A DNA stretch of 64,000 bases, taken from positions 16,175,501 to 16,239,500 of the forward strand of contig OX621242.1 in the NCBI GenBank assembly GCA_951640165.1, written 5' to 3'. The translations under genes and the position numbers were made by a program. How positions within the stretch are numbered: position 1 is the first letter of the stretch; each line of letters opens with the position of its first letter. Under the pieces are notes generated by a model. The model was given only the letters and a program-made list of their open reading frames with translations, ran no database searches and was not told the origin of the DNA. This document shows positions 11,001-20,639 of this stretch, piece by piece. The DNA comes from Pseudoips prasinana. Lineage: Eukaryota > Arthropoda > Insecta > Lepidoptera > Nolidae.

Positions 11001-11397
11001 GCCACCTTTGCTTGCTTAAACCATACAGTTTAACAATGTGCATTGAGGAATTTTTTTATTCTAAACGATGCATATTCCAGTCTATTTCAGGGTTGTGCGT
11101 TAAACAAATTATTGTGTATTGGTAGTAGAAAAATCTTACATACCTGAGCGTAACATCAAATAACTCAGCATTTTCCCAGTGGTCAACCAACATGGGCAGT
11201 AGGTCAGTTTGTAACACTTTAGTTTGACCGAAATGACGACGTATTTCATGATCCTCACCATCACGTCGCAAGTACCTGATCAAATCTTTCACTGTATTCA
11301 AAGTAAAATCGTCAATCAAGTATTTACCAGTTCTTTTATCGAAAGTTCCTAACGCATTGCAAGTAGCCGACAATTCCGCTGACAAAAGCGAAGTCAT
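4878..11397 (-). CDS. timeout: TIMELESS/TIMEOUT replication-fork protein, 5' portion (6 exons)
   Basis: Six minus-strand exons join in frame: 11397-11144, 9161-8978, 8463-8329, 7615-7359, 6401-6204, 5060-4878 (1211 nt, 403 codons plus 2 nt). Every junction seen is GT-AG and no stop interrupts the frame. Family signatures include [14 protein letters not shown] and QTDLLPML segments in exon 1, [40 protein letters not shown], and [12 protein letters not shown]. These match the TIMELESS/Tof1/Swi1 family. The RHSRFGG segment points to TIMEOUT (TIM-2) rather than the circadian paralog TIM-1. Known family role: with TIPIN it stabilises replication forks and supports checkpoint signalling in the nucleus; insect TIMEOUT has also been linked to circadian light input. 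Family members are about 1200 residues, so roughly the last two thirds should lie left of position 1; I found no further exon at 1-4877. Introns are full of SINE and LINE pieces. Confidence 0.93.
5061..6203 (-). other. timeout intron 5 with repeats
   Basis: The intron holds a repeat-like segment at about 5095-5275 containing CCGCCCCCAAGGCGG, and a Helitron-like repeat piece at about 5566-5706 (AGCCTGTGTTAATCGG to TAATATTAGTAGG). A 91-codon open stretch at 5274-5549 (plus) is not recognisable as a protein. Confidence 0.5.
6204..6401 (-). CDS. timeout: timeout exon 5
   Basis: The acceptor CATTTTAG begins the exon. It completes the split Arg codon and then reads [16 protein letters not shown], the most diagnostic motif of the TIMELESS/TIMEOUT family. 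A basic stretch follows ([11 protein letters not shown]). The exon ends in AG followed by donor GTGAGC; the split codon again gives Arg. Confidence 0.93.
6685..6935 (+). repeat. SINE-F-related repeat
   Basis: GGGCCACCACATATCATCCC, then CATCCCGTGGG, CCAACTCGCATGCC and GCGGTGGCTACAG, end in GATTATGATGATGAC. The segment aligns with the reverse complement of 62835-63065 and shares the CATCCCGTGGG block with 62595-62825. It lies in timeout intron 4. Confidence 0.6.
7105..7270 (+). repeat. SINE-C copy
   Basis: TTAATCCCGGGTCGGACCAAA and GTGCCTCGGGGAGCACGTAAAG (shown here only as landmarks) recur at 38436-38665 and, reversed, at 45955-46110. The left part resembles a tRNA B-box region. It lies in timeout intron 4. 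Confidence 0.6.
7359..7615 (-). CDS. timeout: timeout exon 4
   Basis: The acceptor ATTTTAG precedes GTGCTCTGG, and the donor is GTAATG. The 257 nt encode [16 protein letters not shown] through KQYSGT plus a split Arg codon. The segment [15 protein letters not shown] is characteristic of the family. The end contains a charged, probably coiled stretch. Confidence 0.92.
8003..8180 (+). repeat. SINE-A body, head missing
   Basis: CTCAGGACAGATATTTGTGTG, ATCTGGTTTCCATAGTGCAA and GAATAATGTCCCAG follow the SINE-A body in the forward direction. The tRNA-like head is absent. It lies in timeout intron 3. Confidence 0.7.
8329..8463 (-). CDS. timeout: timeout exon 3
   Basis: This is a 135-nt exon (45 codons, phase 0 at both ends) from [11 protein letters not shown] to NDASVHDQ. 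It contains [16 protein letters not shown], a strongly conserved family segment. The exon follows a TTAAG acceptor and is followed by donor GTTAGT. It is too short to stand out as an open frame, and was found by continuing the protein between exons 2 and 4. Confidence 0.92.
8978..9161 (-). CDS. timeout: timeout exon 2
   Basis: The acceptor TTATTGTAG precedes GTTACTAG and the donor is GTAAGT after an ATA codon. The 184 nt encode [13 protein letters not shown] through AKILEI, the second armadillo-like helical block of the family. The exon ends in phase 0. Confidence 0.92.
9371..9490. repeat. Dispersed repeat shared with 14828-14950
   Basis: TAGACTTTAAAAAAGCGGTT, GTAAATAGTCAGAACAT and TTTCTAGGTACATATAGATATT recur in the same orientation at 14828-14950. 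In both places a 5S-like SINE lies downstream, 70-570 bp away. The element class is unknown. Confidence 0.5.
9560..9815 (-). repeat. 5S-rRNA-like SINE copy
   Basis: On the minus strand the head contains GCGAGGTTAGGCAACTACG, CTCGCGGTCAGTCC and GATGGGTGACCACC, in the order and spacing of the 5S rRNA internal control region (compare GAAGTTAAGCAACG, CGGTCAGTACTTGG, GATGGGTGACCGCC). A non-5S body follows (CCGTGCTTCGGAGGGCACG, GGGCGGCTTGAGCAACTCTG). Related copies are at 15515-15710 (minus), 22385-22480 (plus) and 26943-27125 (plus). It lies in timeout intron 1. Confidence 0.65.
10196..10510 (-). repeat. LINE 3' end, minus orientation
   Basis: On the minus strand it ends AATAAAGTGTATTTATCTTA then TCTTATTACTGG. 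(TTATC)n-like tails of this form also end the repeats at 24925-25430 (minus) and 46445-46560 (plus). No reliable coding remnant is visible. Confidence 0.45.
10655..10870 (-). repeat. SINE-G copy (tRNA-derived)
   Basis: The minus-strand head GTAGCCTAGTTGGTAGTGCT and CCTGCCTACGAAG matches the plus-strand head at 40735. The body shares the CAAGCTTTGCTTAGTTTGGG block with SINE-A, so SINE-A and SINE-G share a body but have different tRNA-like heads. It lies in timeout intron 1. Confidence 0.65.
11144..11397 (-). CDS. timeout: timeout exon 1 (start codon)
   Basis: ATG at 11397 opens [17 protein letters not shown], matching the family N-terminus, so this start is preferred. The exon encodes 84 codons plus 2 nt and ends at CTCAG followed by GTATGT. 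The split codon completes with the first G of exon 2 to give Arg. An open extension past the donor, to 11056, is intronic read-through. Confidence 0.92.
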
Positions 11398-11640
11398 GGT
11401 TTTAAACTACACAAAACACTACTTAAAGGGAAGTTATTAGGTTTAGTTATCTAATGGTCCATAAAATCATTGCTTATTTTTAAAAAATTAACACAAATTA
11501 ATCATAACCACAACATCCAAAGTTTTATTTTCACTCATCACTGACGTTATTTTGACATTTAAAAGCCCGCGAAGTGTACTTGACACATTTTTCTTCGTTC
11601 AGAAATTACGTTGTGTTCAGGAATTGCTACACTGGCTAGC
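11398..11640 (-). promoter_or_regulatory. Likely 5' flank/promoter region of timeout
   Basis: This is the sequence immediately upstream of the timeout start codon. No clear TATA box was identified, and a divergently transcribed partner gene was not found to the right. The assignment rests only on position; an upstream non-coding exon cannot be excluded. Confidence 0.35.
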
Positions 11641-13560
11641 AACATAATGAGAGCTATATAATATAGTTTACATATTTCTGAATGTGGACTTAACGGCGAT
11701 GTAACCACGTTGATTATTTTATATTTTTAATGGCTTATATCATGTTCCTTTGTACGATATTCTTCTAGTGATTTGCCACGTGTTATCAATTTTAATTTTT
11801 CTGTTAAAATTGATAACAATAATTAATTTATACCTATATGTGTCTAATTTACTTGGTTTTAAATTCTAGTTTTTTTAACAATAAGTATCGGTTTTTTAAT
11901 ATTTTAAGTAGTTAGGTCATATGTTTAAGTCATATCAGTTTAAGTAAATCTGAAGCGCGGGAGAGGCCCGTGCAGCGCTAGCGCCTTTGGACTTGACCCA
12001 TTTCGTCGCCAGTCGTCCGTGTCATCCGTCTTTTTTTTGTTGCTTTTTTTCAAGGAACTATATTTATATATGCTATTACGAACAGTATGTATATTCGTTG
12101 ACGTCGCGTCTTTCGTATATTGTAGAAACATTCATAGGTACTTTAAACCGAACTATATGATGTGCATTATTATTTAATCTAAATATTTAAAAAATTGATT
12201 TAATTGGTAAATTGGTCAGAACTACAAGTAAATTGTCATTGAATTACCCCAATCCATCCCAATCGGTTCGCTACTCGATACTATATTTGCCATGCATATA
12301 CATGTGGGGGCAATACTTAGCAGATTTTTATTCCTTTCAGATGTCAAAAAATAACTACCTATGTAAGTTGTTATGTTATGTTCCATATAATTATGCCAAG
12401 AAATAAATAAAAAACCCATGATAAATTTCAGATGACAGAGTAGAACATGCAGTTATACCTACTTACTTCAAAATATTTATTCATATACCTACACACATTA
12501 AATACAAATGTGAAAACGACTTTGTCCCTCGGGTTAACAACTATAATATTACCACAGCCTACCGAAACAAACTTTCCTCACAGTCAGCAGACGAACGCAA
12601 CGAGAGGGTGTGCTACTGAGTAGCGTAGGTATGTCTAAGTCGGTACTATAAGTATAGTAAGGGTCATCTCAGTTGGTGTCGTTACGAATGTATAGGGCAA
12701 ACAGATATCTATAATTGTTATAAGGTTTGTTTGATTGTAGATTGTTTTTCTCCGAAACTAATCACCGAGACGATTATAATGTGGGTTTCTTAATAATATT
12801 TTTGTATTATGAAATGCTACATTAAAATATTGACTATCAAAAATGTTGATACATGTAGACATTTAATTGAGATAGATCTTATCAAGTGGAAGGTTTTCGT
12901 GTATTCTATTCTACAACTCATAAAGACATTTCATCCTCTAATAATGTACACCAACGTTGAATGTAAATAGAAATTAGTTGAGAAGGCTGATTGGACTTTT
13001 ACGAAGCCTTATTATGATCAAACCGCAATAAAAGAAATCCAACCAGTTGTTAATTACCGTGCTACAAAGTGAGACGACACACGAACACAGAGACAGATTT
13101 CAAACTTATACATATGTACATATTATTTACCCTTGTAACAAAATGCACTTTATGGGTTAGGTGCTGTTATATAATAATATAAACAGTTCTCATGTGATGA
13201 GACCTTAGTGCGTAGTCCTGTGTAAGTCCGTGAAGATTTCTGTCGGTGAAACTTTTATTATGAAAATATGATCGTATATATACGATATATGGCTGATGGC
13301 TGTGTTTTTTTTCTGTAGAGTTATTTTTTTTTCTTCTGGATGTTGAACTTAAAACATAACTTGACACTATCAGCCTGTAGATTTTAGTATCACTATTCAT
13401 TTTAATCGGATCATTTCTCAAACCATTTCTGACAGAAACGGCATACATAATTTTAATGAATTCGTTATTTGTTCGTGTTATTTTACAGTTTCTAAAAGTG
13501 ACCCTTTCACGTATGTTAGGACTTTTTGTTATAGGTTACATACATTAGTCATCATTCAAA
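11641..13560. other. No recognised feature
   Basis: This is about 1.9 kb of AT-rich intergenic sequence upstream of timeout. Several open stretches of 60-93 codons occur on both strands, but none resembles a known protein or shows exon-like splice sites. Confidence 0.4.
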
Positions 13561-13563
13561 ATT

Positions 13564-13592
13564 GTCACGAGAAAGTCGTGGGTAACAGCTAG
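13564..13592 (+). mobile_element. Helitron-like 3' terminus
   Basis: TCACGAGAAAGTCGTGGG is a short hairpin (CACGA/TCGTG), followed by TAACAGCTAG. This is the hairpin-plus-CTAG arrangement of Helitron-like 3' ends. The left end was not located. Confidence 0.45.
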
Positions 13593-13897
13593 TCTTATAT
13601 AATAAGATAATATGAATTTATGTTTATTTCAAAAACAACTGTTATTTCCTCCAAACATGTCTCTAAAAAATTAAAACATAAATATATCCTATACATTGAA
13701 AAGCTTATATTTAGGTATATCCCTAAATATAAACTTTTTTCTCTAATAAAGATTTTCTCTAATAAAGAAAAAAGAAAACACTCAAACACATACCTAGTAT
13801 ACGTTTTAATTTTAAGATTAGGCATTCTTTGCATGTTACCTATTTTCACCTAGTTCCTGGATTTCGCACAATTTCAATTTCAAGGAGGATACCTATC

Positions 13898-14035
13898 AAA
13901 AAGCAAATAGTAATTGCAAACATACCTATAGTGTAGTTGGATTGTAATGCTCTCTTCCGTTATACCAGTATAACGGAAGAGAGCATTACAATCCAACTAC
14001 ACTATAGGTATGTTTGCAATTACTATTTGCTTTTT
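13898..14035. repeat. Perfect 138-bp palindrome (68-bp arms, 2-bp loop)
   Basis: Positions 13898-13965 are the exact reverse complement of 13968-14035, with CA at the centre. Arm landmarks are AAAAAGCAAATAGTAATTG and CTCTCTTCCGTTATAC. No flanking target duplication is evident. Confidence 0.9.
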
Positions 14036-14648
14036 ATAAACTACCCATTTTTGGAGACAGCAGAAAAAATTATCCCCTAACCGACCATGGCTGTATGCTT
14101 GGTATCATATTCTAAGCCGTTATGTTTATGATTTTACTTTTAAATAAAATTTTACATTTATATAATAAAAATATCTCAACAATAAATAAGGCTAAATATA
14201 ATTGTGATAACCCTTGGTTATAGTCTTAACGGATAGAGGCGGCATTTTCTTATTTATAAGGGGTTACCCAACTGGATGTATCTCTATTGTGGTATTACTA
14301 TAACTTTGTAAGTATATAGATTTACGTGCGTATGTACATAGGTTGGTAATTAAACTGTTTCCTTTATGGTTATGGGCTGTAACGTGTTAGGTACCTCAAA
14401 GTTTGTCGCATCTACTTAAGAAAATCTTAATTGTAGGGTACTGAATTAACCATGGCCTTTATTTAAGTGGGTTGCGTGTTAGGGTTGTTGCTCTTATTTG
14501 AATTAAGGTACTTAATTAGAATTATAAGGTGGATACAAGCTCATTAAAATTGAGGTTGCCACAGGATTTATCTTCTGTGCGCATGACTCAGAAGGATTCA
14601 CTATACACTAAATATGTATTTCAAAACGGCGAACTTACTAAAATATTG

Positions 14649-14780
14649 TATACTAGCTTTGCCCAACAGTTTCACCCGCGTTAAACTTTATAAAGTACCT
14701 ATAGCCTATTTCCGAATTGTCATTTGGAAGGTTTTATCAATGTGATATGATCTTTCACATGCAACTGTGAGTGAACATAT
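14649..14780 (-). repeat. Helitron-like element end, reversed
   Basis: CTAGCTTTGCCCAACAGTTTC, then ACCCGCGTTAAACTTTATAA and TATAGCCTATTTCCG, are the reverse of the CTAG-ending 3' terminus. The other boundary is unclear. Confidence 0.45.
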
Positions 14781-14827
14781 CAGTCGGCCACGTTTCTAGA
14801 AAACAAAGCCGATGAATAAAATAAATA

Positions 14828-14950
14828 AGGTTTTTATTCACGTAGACTTTAAAAAAGCGCTTGTAAATAGTCAGAACATGTTTGTGGTAATATAGTTGTA
14901 TACATTATTATTTCTAGTAACATAGATATTTAGGTACCTACATATTGTAT
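14828..14950. repeat. Dispersed repeat shared with 9371-9490
   Basis: TAGACTTTAAAAAAGCGCTT and GTAAATAGTCAGAACATG match 9371-9490 in the same orientation. The element class is unknown. Confidence 0.5.
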
Positions 14951-14999
14951 GAAAACATTTATAAATTTTATTTTATTTTAGATAATACCTACATCCTCC

Positions 15000-15135
15000 T
15001 TAAGGGAATCCTAAATTTGATCTGCCAGTGTGTGTCGTTCGTGGCTTAACTCAGAGTACTACTACTACCCTGGATTGGTAGATGGTGCTGGTTCGAGACC
15101 CGCCGGACGATTAAATTTATGATTTTCCATTTTTG
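15000..15135 (+). repeat. SINE-E copy (tRNA-like)
   Basis: TGGCTTAACTCAGAG resembles an A-box region and GGTTCGAGACC is a good B box. Flanking GTCGTTCG and CCGGACGA could pair like an acceptor stem. The copy at 27515-27640 matches over its length. The trailing part reads TTTATGATTTTCCATTTTTG. Confidence 0.6.
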
Positions 15136-15139
15136 AGTA

Positions 15140-15290
15140 TAGCCTATGTGTTATTCGGATATACGTAGGTATAACCAATATTACCTACTACAAAGTTACA
15201 TCACAGTCCGTTCCGTAGTTTATGCATTAAAGAGTAACATACATCTATACTTACAAAGTTTCGCATCTATAATATTAGTAGGATTGTAAA
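15140..15290. repeat. Helitron-like repeat fragment
   Basis: AGCCTATGTGTTATTCGG, AGTCCGTTCCGTAG and TATAATATTAGTAGGATTG match the family described at 330-485. Confidence 0.5.
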
Positions 15291-15514
15291 ATAATATATT
15301 GTAAACGTTAATTACTAACGTAAATAAGGCCCAGATGGCAATTATGAATACACATATGGGACAGCAGGTATAACCTTTCAGTTTCAATGCATGATTCTGA
15401 ACAATTTAGCGCTGAAATAGATTTGGTAAAATTAGAATAGCAAGCATTATTTATTTTTAACTTAATACTATAACGACCACATACTTATTAAGTACATAAA
15501 ATTCTTCTTCTTTA

Positions 15515-15710
15515 CGGGATGGATAGGGATTATCCTGGTGTCAGAGTTGTTCAAGCCGCCCAGTGGGTTTCTGACATGGCTTATCGACTGTTGTCTAAGA
15601 AGCAACAGTTTAACGGGACTCAGAAATTAAACCACTTTAACGGTCACCCATCTATGGACTGACCGTGTCCCTAGGTGCTTTACCTCGCCATGAGAGCCAT
15701 GATCATAGAA
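15515..15710 (-). repeat. 5S-rRNA-like SINE copy
   Basis: GTCACCCATCTATGGACTGACC reversed gives the 5S-like C-box region. The body (TCAAGCCGCCCAGTGGG, GACTGTTGTCTAAG) matches 9560-9815. The copy is more diverged and partly deleted. Confidence 0.6.
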
Positions 15711-15964
15711 TGAAAAGTATGTACAAATTCGAGCTCTCCATGGAAACGAAGCGTTGGTATTGGCTAAAAGTATCACGCATTCTAGTCATAAACGCTGCAC
15801 TGTATTCTCATCGAGAGTTTGATTACCTACCATCATTTGCTTCGTTTTTTACAAAGTCAAAAAAATTAAACGCGTGATAGAATTGAAACTCACGTTAAGA
15901 GCGATTTAGTAGATACAGCCATAGAAACGTAGGTCTTTCTCGTTTTCCTCCCTAACCTTGTTAA

Positions 15965-16188
15965 ATTATCCGGAACATATCACACGGCGCCATCTAACGT
16001 AAACTAATCAAAGCTTGTACTATGGATACTAGACAATGGATAGACACACAATCCACAGAAAAAACACAGACCAAGACAAATAGACATGTCAATGAACACA
16101 AATATTTATCTTCTAAGAGGATCGAAATCGCAACCTTTGGATCGATAGGCAGGTGCACTACCGACTCACGGCAATCGTTATAGTTAAG
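15965..16188 (-). repeat. Diverged SINE-A/G-like copy
   Basis: ACTAATCAAAGCTTGTACTATGG, GACATGTCAATGAACACAAATA and GATAGGCAGGTGCACTACCGAC follow the order of the shared SINE body and a SINE-G-type head on the minus strand. It is clearly decayed. Confidence 0.5.
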
Positions 16189-16307
16189 CTATTTATTACC
16201 TTACAGTTTACGTATCTCCCCTGGATACCTTACAAATATTGGAAATCGGTTTAAACAACCTTTATTTCTTATTCAAAACACTTGAGTGCCACTGACATAA
16301 AAACAAT

Positions 16308-16545
16308 CATCATCATGTCAGCCAAAGTTCGTCGACTCTTGGACAAATGCCTCCCGAAAGAATGGGGGGATATGCCATAATCGCCACGCTTGGCAGACGG
16401 GTTGGCGTTTTCAGTTTGATGGTCATAGTTCACAGAAAATGCTGCTGCCCGTTCTCTGGTAGGTATTCCCTCGGAGGATTTCTACGCCCCCCACGGAATG
16501 CAATGGGGAGATGATATTCTATGCCGTCACCAGACAGCAAAACCA
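16308..16545 (-). repeat. SINE-F, near full length
   Basis: On the minus strand it runs from GGTGACGGCATAGAATATC through CGTGGGGGGCGTAGAAATCC, CCAAGCGTGGCGATTATGGC and GGGAGGCATTTGTCCAAGAG to TGGCTGACATGATGATGAT. The last 45 or so bases resemble the 3' end of the RTE LINE at 2422-4174. Confidence 0.65.
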
Positions 16546-16924
16546 ATACGAGTACAAAATAAGGTTAAGTAAATATCCATTTTCAATAAAATTACAACAA
16601 TACTATTTAATTTATCACCCAATAATTTGCTTGGTTCTTGGTGATTTTTCCTATGGTACATAAAATACCTTGTTAGTTGTTATTGAATTATTGTATTTAT
16701 AGCTCTATAGGTGTCACTTTGCGACGCAGAACGGCAGATCGATCAATTTACCTAGATGAGTGATCGCATCTCGACATTGTGAGACAACTGAGACATCTCA
16801 TTTCCTCTGAGACTGGAAAATGAATAGGTATAAAACCACAGTAGCTGGCTGGAATGTGTAATACCCACTATGTTTTCAGACTAAATTTACTGACAAAATG
16901 TAGGTTTATTCATTATTTATCCCG

Positions 16925-17265
16925 CAATCGTGTGGCTGACGGCACCCTTTTTCATCTAGGTTGACGTAGAAGTATATCCGTGGGTATATCTCTCAGAGAA
17001 CGGGTAGTAGCGCCTCTGTGTACAGACGCCAGAACATCAAGCTACCCCAATCTGTAAAGTTTCCCCAGTTGAAACTGAACCTCATACTTTTGTGATAAAG
17101 TTGAAAATCTATAAAAGAAATTTGACTGATTGGGGTTAGCTAGATGTGCTGGCGTCTGTACTACGACCATCATACTGTGATCGCAGACCATCGTCCATTG
17201 TGGAAATCTTTTAGGGAAGCCTTTGTCCAGCAGTGGACGTCATTAGGCTGTCATGATGATATTAC
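16925..17265 (+). repeat. SINE-F copy split by a MITE
   Basis: The SINE-F sequence runs CGTGTGGCTGACGGC to CTCAGAGAACGGGTAG, then resumes after 17160 with CTACGACCATCATACTG and ends GTCCAGCAGTGGACGTC then GTCATGATGAT. The interruption is the MITE at 17023-17158. Confidence 0.65.
17023..17158. mobile_element. MITE with TA target duplication (Tc1/mariner-like)
   Basis: The inverted repeats CAGACGCCAGAACATCAAGC and its near reverse complement ending GTGCTGGCGTCTG span about 30 bp each and are flanked by TA (17021-17022 and 17159-17160). Removing the element plus one TA restores TACTACGACC, matching TACTATGACC in the SINE-F copy near 62690. Confidence 0.75.
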
Positions 17266-17767
17266 ACTCGTAGCAAGGCAGCGATCTGATGATTAGTGAC
17301 GCCACTACTAACAGCATTTTATTCGCTTTGGGAGCAGCTCGACTTGAAAGAGTACCACTACCTTACAAAACAGGCTGCAGTTAATATCAATGAGTATTTA
17401 TGTTAATAACGATATTATGATATGTTCCTGCCTATGTTTGTTTACTATACGGGATTATAATTATCATTAAGAAGGGTCCGCAACGCGTGGGCCATGTTAT
17501 ATCATATATTGTGTGACAAGCGTCGCAGGCTATAGTAAACGCTTACCTACAGTTAGGCCGTATGCTTGTTACCAATTTGGTAGGCTTTACCTAACTTTGC
17601 GCTTCCTCCATTGTTCCAATAATTATAAAATCAACAATGGTTCGCCTTTGTTGATTTTGTTAATTCTTTTTTTTATTGGATAAAGACTATTTGAGAAATG
17701 GTCGGTCCCATACCAATTAGGTTAAAATCCGCTGATAAAGAAACGTTTATCTTGATCGTGTTTTTTA

Positions 17768-17996
17768 ACAGTAATAATAATATCCTAGGACATACACACG
17801 GCCATCTGATCCTAAGCAGAATTTGTACTATGGAAAACAGATGATGAATGATATAAGTACTGCATATACTACTTTTCTTTTGTAAATATATTCTTATACG
17901 GGTCGACCCAGGCTCAGGACAAACATACATGTTTAATCACACAAATATCTGTCCTGAGTGGGAATAGAGTCCACGACCTGCGGCAACCGGCCTGTC
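17768..17996 (-). repeat. SINE-A copy
   Basis: Contains GGCCATCTGATCC, GCAGAATTTGTACTATGG, ACTACTTTTCTTTTGTAAAT and the reversed B-box region in GAGTGGGAATAGAGTCC. The B box is mutated. Confidence 0.7.
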
Positions 17997-18184
17997 ATTG
18001 TAATAATTGGTATGATTTTATTCTATTTACTATTATTCACTTCTTTACTTTCCCAACTTAACCTTACAATATATGTACGTCGAACGAAGGCACCAGCCAA
18101 ATAATAAAATAACAACTTAACGTTAAATAACCTGCTCCAGAGGCCACACCCGCTTTCTGGTTTGAAATTCGATTCAGGGCAGTT

Positions 18185-18405
18185 CATCATCATATCAGCC
18201 GAAAGACGTCCACTGCTCGACAAAGGCCTCCCCCAAAGATCTCCACAATTGGCGGTCTTGCGCTGTTCGCATCCAGCAGTTTCCAGCGACCCGCACAAGA
18301 TCATCGGTCCATCTTGTAGGGGGCCTGCCCACGCTGCGTCTTCCGGTTCGTGGTCGCCACTCGAGAACCTTTCTGCCCCAACGGCTGTCGGTTCTACGAG
18401 CTATG
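18185..18405 (-). pseudogene. RTE LINE 3' fragment, TSD GCAGTT
   Basis: This is the reverse complement of the terminal ~220 bp of the RTE at 2422-4174, starting with CATCATCATATCAGCCG. The flanks repeat GCAGTT (18179-18184 and 18406-18411). It encodes only the last ~65 residues of the RT protein on the minus strand. The plus-strand open frame over it is a shadow. Confidence 0.8.
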
Positions 18406-18419
18406 GCAGTTATTATAGC

Positions 18420-19244
18420 AGAATAAAAAATGATCCCTAAGGAGAACCATACTGCGACAAATGGAATTTAAAATCCTATTTGATCCGTTCAGTACTTAAA
18501 AAGGTACACGAATAAAAACATCTGTATAGCATAAAACAAATCACGTCTCTTTTAATTTAAGTTTCTAGGTTACCTTTAACTTTTCCACTCTAGGATTTAC
18601 TTGTGGTAAGCACCTTAGGTACCGTTTTCCCGTAGATTTTTAGTACCCGAGCAGGTTCATGAATGAATAATTTAATTTAGGTAGGTAAAGTTAACGAATA
18701 AAATATTTATAAGGCTTAGCCGTGACAAAAAGCTTGTATGGAAGTAGGTACACGCGCTAAATACGGGACGGTTGTAAATCTTGTATTTTGCGTTGTTCAA
18801 TGTAGGTATTGCTAGTGGGACGAGATAATCCAGGCTATTGGTGTTGTGCCAGAACGTAGCCTGAGCATTGTCGGCGTGTTGGCTCCCGGCCAGGGATAAT
18901 GGGCTTTGCACTGAATGGATTTGCGTACTGGGGTCAACGTAAAACCTGGAAGGTACAGATTAACGGCGAATAAATCCTATAAACCACTTTCGTAACATAA
19001 TCAATGGTAGGGTGCTGATAGGGGTATTTTGTAACATAAAATTAAATTTATAGCTTTTTAATTTAGGAGTGCCTACTTATTGAGGGTTACTGCAGAACCT
19101 TTTCGATCCATTACAATTCATTTAAGAACTATAGTATCAAATTAGACTGCAGTCCCAATGATATTCTTAATCGATTGGTATATTTAATCCATGTGGTTTA
19201 GAAAATGTGTGTCAATCATAGAAATATTTTGGCGAATACTAAGC
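18420..19244. other. No recognised feature
   Basis: Nothing convincing here. A 79-codon minus-strand open stretch at 18672-18911 has no recognisable similarity. Confidence 0.4.
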
Positions 19245-19260
19245 CATGGTGATTATAAAA

Positions 19261-19725
19261 CCGGTCAAGTGCGAGTCGAACTCGCGCACAGAGGGTTCCG
19301 TACAAATATGTAGGAATATAAGTAAAAGTTCACCCATTACGACAATCGAGTCATAGTTATGGTATTCCTAAGTTTAAAATTAATAAAATATTTTTATTAT
19401 ATGATGTAACTAAAAAATTGCGGTTTTTGCAATTTTTCCTTTATCTGTACTATAAGATTTATGATGTACCAAATTTCAAGATTCTGAGTTCACAGGAAGT
19501 ACTCTGTAGATTTTGATTCCATAGCGCGTGTCGAAAATTTACGGCATTTGCGTTGGCTTAAGTTAATTTTTTTTCCCAGCACCAAGCGACTGTAGACCTG
19601 AGTATTTGATATTGAAATTCCGGCTTGATACCTCCACGCGTTCCTGAGAAAAAGGGTATTGACAAACAGACGGACGGATCTTATAAGGGTTCCACATTTT
19701 CCTTTCAAGGTTCGGAACATAAAAA
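19261..19725 (+). repeat. Widespread repeat (CCGGTCAAGTGCGAGTCG type)
   Basis: It opens with ACCGGTCAAGTGCGAGTCG, CTCGCGCACAGAGGGTTCCG and TACAAATATG. It closes with GACAAACAGACGGACGG, TCTTATAAGGGTTCC and TTCCTTTCAAGGTTCGGAAC. This dispersed repeat is common in insects; a decayed relative is at about 47715-48060. The mechanism of its spread is not evident. Confidence 0.55.
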
Positions 19726-19813
19726 TATGGAAACATAAAAAATTTCTACTATTTAAACAGCGAGTAAGTTTGGAGGTAATCAAAGAACAGTCAAAATCGA
19801 TATTAGCCTACTA

Positions 19814-19891
19814 TAGCTATATATTTATTAACCTTAATAATTAAGGTTCATAAATATATATTAATAATTAAGGTTAATAAATATATAGCTA
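19814..19891. repeat. Inverted repeat, 25-bp arms
   Basis: TAGCTATATATTTATTAACC at the left is the reverse complement of GGTTAATAAATATATAGCTA at the right. The 28-bp spacer itself carries a partial palindrome (AATAATTAAGGTT repeated). Confidence 0.75.
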
Positions 19892-19984
19892 CATAAAGCA
19901 GGCTTTCATTATCTTTAACCACGCAATTCCTTTACTAATAACTAATATGCTTCTTTTATTTAAGATATATATATATTTTTTTTT

Positions 19985-20130
19985 TGATAAGGCAGGAGGA
20001 ATGCCTTCGCATGCCACCCGCAAAAAGTGTCTGCGGGTGGGTATGTCGGACTCGCACCGACTAAACCTAACCTGCCGTGGACTTCTCTTGGCGCCTGATA
20101 GGGGGAGCCCCGGGAACGCGTTTATTTATG
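19985..20130. repeat. GC-richer repeat-like segment
   Basis: AAGGCAGGAGGAATGCC, GCCACCCGCAAAAAGTG and GTCTGCGGGTGGGTATG form a stem-like inverted pair (CCACCCGCA/TGCGGGTGG). TCGGACTCGCACCGAC and CCTAACCTGCCG follow. It looks like part of a dispersed element, class unknown. Confidence 0.35.
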
Positions 20131-20639
20131 GTATGCCACTCAAGATGACCATAGACATATCTTTTATTTATTCTTTGTCCTTGGACAAGCGACTGAGCGC
20201 ATTAAAAAAAGTTGTGTGTATTAATTAGTATGTAACTATGTAGACGCGTTAATCTTTTTGATATTCTAAAGACGCAAAGCGTCGACCTTATCCCTGGATT
20301 TTGTTCTACCTTTTTCACCACATATGTCAGTATGAGTGTAATCATATGTAATTACCTCTACAAAACGTGAGGTGAAAACATATGTTAAAGTGACTCTACT
20401 AATTAACGTATGTTTTAATGCTGTGACAGCAAGTACTGACTGAGATCGTAAGGGGTTTGAGGATTAACTTCATAGAAGAAGTCGCATCTAAATCTTTACA
20501 AAGACCGTCCCATTTTCTTTTTTCATTCTAGCTTGGTCATTTCACTTGTATTAGCATTCTTAATTCGCTATATTGTTATGGGGGTGTAAGAGGGTATCGT
20601 ATATATCCCACATTAGGACAATATGGATGATGACGGATG

